A stretch of DNA of 64,000 nucleotides, taken from Roseovarius sp. A-2. GTDB lineage: Bacteria; Pseudomonadota; Alphaproteobacteria; Rhodobacterales; Rhodobacteraceae. A program made the translations under genes and the position numbers. The DNA lies in assembly GCF_002072155.1 (NCBI RefSeq), contig NZ_BDIY01000019.1, forward strand, positions 1 through 64,000. Reading direction: 5' to 3'. This document shows, in pieces, positions 61,281 to 64,000 of this stretch. A model generated the notes under the pieces. The model ran no database searches and was not told the origin of the DNA. It was given only the letters and a program-made list of their open reading frames with translations. The number at the start of each line of letters is the position of its first letter. The stretch's first letter is position 1.

Positions 61281-61605
61281 GCCAATATCTCCTTTGGTTG
61301 GTATGAAACGCGGCACGCCGCGCGCGTCAGCTATCGCTTAGATGTAGGTGTTCATCGACGGAACGCAAACCGCGTTCCGTTCTGTCACGCCCATGTGAGC
61401 GCGTTGCCGCGCAGAAATCAAGTCAAGAGCTGCGGCGTGATGTGTCCGGCGTGGGGTGCAGGCGGTCTGTTGCGCGCTGTTGCGTGCGCAACGTCGCGCG
61501 CCGTTTGGCAAGGAATTCGCGCTACGTCCACCAGAAAATCATGGTCAGGGCCGCGTGGCGCGTGTCAGCTTTCCGGCGGGAGAACCGTAACCAAGGGAGG
61601 ATGAC
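61281..61605. other. Intergenic region with inverted repeat
   Basis: 325 bases between the divergent degP and monooxygenase genes. It holds CGGAACGC-AAAC-CGCGTTCCG at 61359-61380, a possible operator or hairpin, and GGGAGG before the monooxygenase start. No gene is visible. Confidence 0.4.
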
Positions 61606-63405
61606 ATGCTCGATTCAACTGTGGTCGATCAGACGCAGGCATTTCTGGACAATTTCGACAAGGCGCTTGAGGCCGGTGATATCGCCGCCGTGCGCGACAT
61701 GTTTCAGGAGGAGTGCTACTGGCGCGATCTTGTGAGTTTCACCTGGAACCTCAAGACCGTGGAGGGCAAGGATCAGGTCGAGGACATGCTGCGCCATCAG
61801 TTGGCCACCACCAAGCCGCGCGGCTGGAAAATCGCGACAGGCGAGGTGCCCGACGAGGCCGATGGTGTGACTACCGCCTGGATTGAGTTCGAGACCGAGG
61901 TGGCGCGCGGCTATGGTCTGATCCGGCTCAGGGACGGCCGAATCTGGACGCTGCTCACTACGATGGTCGAGTTGAAGGGTCATGAAGAGGCCAAGGGCTT
62001 TGACCGCCCGCTCGGGGCCAAGCATGGCGCGGGCAAGAATCAGGCGACCTGGAAGGAAGAGCGCGAACACGAGGCGGCAACGCTTGGTTACGAGACACAG
62101 CCCCATACCGTGATCATCGGCGGCGGGCAGGGCGGCATCGCGCTTGGCGCGCGGCTTCGGCAACTGGGTGTGCCCACCATCATCGTGGAAAAGAACGACC
62201 GCCCCGGCGACAGCTGGCGGCGGCGCTACAAATCGCTCTGTCTGCATGATCCGGTCTGGTACGACCATCTGCCCTATATCAAGTTTCCCGACACTTGGCC
62301 GGTCTTTGCCCCCAAGGACAAGATCGGCGACTGGCTGGAAATGTACACCAAGGTGATGGAACTCAATTACTGGACCCGGAGCGAGGCGAAATCGGCCAGC
62401 TACGACGCGGAGGCGGGCGAATGGAGCATCGTCGTGGATCGCGACGGCGAAGAGGTGACGCTGCGCCCCCGTCAGCTTGTCATGGCTACCGGCATGTCGG
62501 GCAAGCCGCGCATGCCGGAGTTTCCGGGCATGGAGAGGTTCAAGGGCGACCAGCATCATTCCTCGAAACACCCGGGCCCAGATGCCTATGCGGGCAAGAA
62601 ATGTGTGGTCATCGGCTCCAACAATTCGGCGCATGACATATGTGCCGCGCTTTGGGAGCATGACGCGGATGTGACCATGGTGCAGCGTTCGTCGACCCAT
62701 ATCGTGCGCTCGGACACGCTGATGGATATCGGCCTCGGTGCGCTCTATTCCGAAGAGGCGGTGCGCGGTGGCATGACCACGGAAAAGGCCGATCTGATCT
62801 TTGCCTCGCTGCCCTACCGGATCATGCACGAGTTTCAGATCCCGCTCTACGAGCAGATGAAAGAGCGCGACAAGGAGTTTTACGAGGGGCTGGAGAAGGC
62901 AGGCTTCAGGCTCGACTGGGGCGATGACGGCTCTGGTCTCTTCATGAAATACCTGCGCCGTGGCTCTGGCTATTACATCGACGTGGGTGCCAGCCAGTTG
63001 ATCATCGACGGCGAGGTGAAGCTGGCCAAGGGCCAGGTGACCGAGGTGGTCGAGGATGGCGTGCTCCTCGACACCGGCGAGAAGCTCGAGGCCGACCTGA
63101 TCGTTTATGCCACCGGCTACAATTCGATGAACGGCTGGGTCGCGGATCTGATGGGGCAGGCGATGGCCGACCGCGTCGGCAAGGTCTGGGGGCTTGGCTC
63201 GGACACCACCAAGGACCCCGGCCCATGGGAGGGTGAGCAGCGCAACATGTGGAAACCCACCCAAGCTGAGGCGCTGTGGTTCCACGGCGGTAACCTGCAC
63301 CAGTCGCGGCATTACTCGCAGTTCCTCGCGCTGCAACTCAAGGCGCGGATGGAGGGTATTGCAACACCCGTCTACGGGTTGCAGGAGGTGCATCACCTCG
63401 GTTGA
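61606..63405 (+). CDS. SnoaL-flavin monooxygenase fusion
   Basis: 599 residues. The first roughly 145 resemble the SnoaL/NTF2 fold (FLDNFDKALEAGDIAAVRDM, FQEECYWRDLVSFTWNLKTV). The rest is a flavin-containing monooxygenase of the YUCCA/BVMO group: FAD motif VIIGGGQGGIALGARLRQLG, FxGxxxHxxx-like MERFKGDQHHSSKHPG, NADPH motif CVVIGSNNSAHDICAALWEH and YATGYNS. A GGGAGG precedes the ATG. Such enzymes oxidise ketones, amines or sulfur compounds. The substrate is unknown; the next gene is a TAXI-type binding protein, which may be coincidental. Confidence 0.85.
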   Translation: MLDSTVVDQTQAFLDNFDKALEAGDIAAVRDMFQEECYWRDLVSFTWNLKTVEGKDQVEDMLRHQLATTKPRGWKIATGEVPDEADGVTTAWIEFETEVARGYGLIRLRDGRIWTLLTTMVELKGHEEAKGFDRPLGAKHGAGKNQATWKEEREHEAATLGYETQPHTVIIGGGQGGIALGARLRQLGVPTIIVEKNDRPGDSWRRRYKSLCLHDPVWYDHLPYIKFPDTWPVFAPKDKIGDWLEMYTKVMELNYWTRSEAKSASYDAEAGEWSIVVDRDGEEVTLRPRQLVMATGMSGKPRMPEFPGMERFKGDQHHSSKHPGPDAYAGKKCVVIGSNNSAHDICAALWEHDADVTMVQRSSTHIVRSDTLMDIGLGALYSEEAVRGGMTTEKADLIFASLPYRIMHEFQIPLYEQMKERDKEFYEGLEKAGFRLDWGDDGSGLFMKYLRRGSGYYIDVGASQLIIDGEVKLAKGQVTEVVEDGVLLDTGEKLEADLIVYATGYNSMNGWVADLMGQAMADRVGKVWGLGSDTTKDPGPWEGEQRNMWKPTQAEALWFHGGNLHQSRHYSQFLALQLKARMEGIATPVYGLQEVHHLG

Positions 63406-63420
63406 GAGGCCAGTGCTGCG

Positions 63421-63449
63421 GGGCTGTCCGCAAATCACGCGGACAGCCC
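63421..63449 (+). terminator. Hairpin after the monooxygenase
   Basis: Perfect 11-bp stem GGGCTGTCCGC / GCGGACAGCCC with a seven-base loop, 16 bases after the stop. No T-run, so termination efficiency is uncertain. Confidence 0.55.
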
Positions 63450-63566
63450 TGCGGCATGTTGCCATGCCGCATCGCTTCCCATAACGTCCGGGCAGGGCAG
63501 GCCGCAGGCTTGCCGTTTCACAACAGGGGCGTGGCTGAAAACGCCCCCTATAACAGGGAGATAGAG

Positions 63567-64000
63567 ATGGACGGTTTCAAAAGGGGTGCGCGGATTGTGC
63601 TTGCGGGCGCGGCGCTCGTCGCCGGTCTGGCGACGGCTTCGATCGCGCAGGATCTCAAGTTTTTCACCATCGGAACGGGCGGGACAGCCTATACCTATTA
63701 TCCGGTGGGCGGTGTCATCGCCAACGCGATCTCCAAGCCGCCGGGCTCGCGGCCCTGCGACGAGGGTGGCAGCTGCGGCGTCGACGGGCTGATCGCCTCG
63801 GCGGTCTCGTCGCGCGGGTCGGTGGACAATGTGAACGCCATCGTCTCGGGGCTGCGCAATTCCGGCTTTGCCCAATCTGATGTCGCCTATTGGGCCTATA
63901 CCGGCACCGGCACGATGGAGGGCCAGCCCCCCGCCGAGAACCTGCGCACCATCGCCGCGCTTTTTGAGGAGCATATCCACCTCGTGGCGCTCGCAGACAG
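63567..64000 (+). CDS. TAXI-family TRAP transporter binding protein, cut by window edge
   Basis: First 144 codons. A signal peptide ends GLATASIA; the mature start LKFFTIGTGGTAYTYYPVGG is the hallmark of TAXI proteins, the binding subunit of TRAP importers with fused DctQM. AVSSRGSVDNVNAIVSGLRN and FAQSDVAYWAYTGTG follow the family pattern. GGGAG lies nine bases before the ATG at 63567. An unusual short insert with two Cys (PCDEGGSCGVDG) sits near residue 60. The permease gene should lie just beyond the window. Confidence 0.87.
   Translation, partial: MDGFKRGARIVLAGAALVAGLATASIAQDLKFFTIGTGGTAYTYYPVGGVIANAISKPPGSRPCDEGGSCGVDGLIASAVSSRGSVDNVNAIVSGLRNSGFAQSDVAYWAYTGTGTMEGQPPAENLRTIAALFEEHIHLVALAD

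Noticed and set aside
61615-63465. 616-codon minus-strand frame opposite the monooxygenase
   Set aside because: Pure shadow of a well-conserved flavoprotein gene.
1-64000. CRISPR array or phage genes
   Set aside because: No regularly spaced direct repeats, cas genes, integrase or phage structural genes were seen.

Overview
The window looks like the chromosome of a marine-type alphaproteobacterium of the Rhodobacterales (Roseobacter group). The reasons are high GC content, several TRAP transporters, a malyl-CoA lyase of the Mcl1 type, a DgcN-type D-glutamate gene, and a compact flagellar cluster with a CtrA-like box. This is inferred from gene content; no 16S or other marker gene is present.

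Bases 1-25,040 are an accessory region. It opens with a C-terminally truncated TRAP binding protein. Next comes a tightly overlapping minus-strand cluster (8817 to 1666): creatininase-family amidohydrolase, ABC ATPase, ABC permease, cytosine-deaminase-like amidohydrolase, FAD-linked oxidase, ThiY-like binding protein, RutR-like TetR regulator and RidA. It looks like an uptake and ring-degradation system for a nitrogen heterocycle, and its substrate is unknown. A metallo-beta-lactamase-fold protein with a small membrane protein follows, then a uronate region: dctPQM, kdgK and uxuA, then an SDR, a KdgF-like cupin, a GntR/FadR regulator, an RraA-like protein and a second dctPQM. Five copies of an ACAAAT-N4-ACAAAT-type motif lie only in front of uronate genes and suggest one shared regulon. 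Four copies of a short element derived from an IS6-family transposase (an internal deletion keeping the ends) are scattered here. They abut broken genes: a uxaA/garD 3' fragment, a dctM 3' fragment and an IS3 orfA fragment.

Bases 25,040-34,450 hold dgcN, mcl1, a ccdAB toxin-antitoxin pair, an oligopeptide-type ABC transporter lacking its binding protein, and the divergent ald/Lrp pair.

Bases 34,450-58,820 are core genome. pnp (minus) and rbfA, a phosphodiester-glycosidase-like gene, truB and a DUF1643 gene (plus) bracket a 20-kb flagellar block. The block has three arms: fliF-fliH-fliN-fliP leftward; fliL, a DUF6468-like gene, a MotE-like gene, motA, a 754-residue periplasmic protein, a lytic transglycosylase, flhA, fliR, flhB and a coiled-coil protein rightward; and flgB-flgC-fliE-fliQ-flgF-flgG-flgA-flgH-fliL2 leftward. 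fliI is divergent from flgB. The export gate, rod and part of the C-ring are present. fliG, fliM, motB, hook, filament and P-ring genes are not in the window.

Bases 58,820-64,000 carry an alpha/beta hydrolase, a DegP/Do protease, a SnoaL-flavin monooxygenase fusion, and the start of a TAXI-type TRAP binding protein cut by the window edge.
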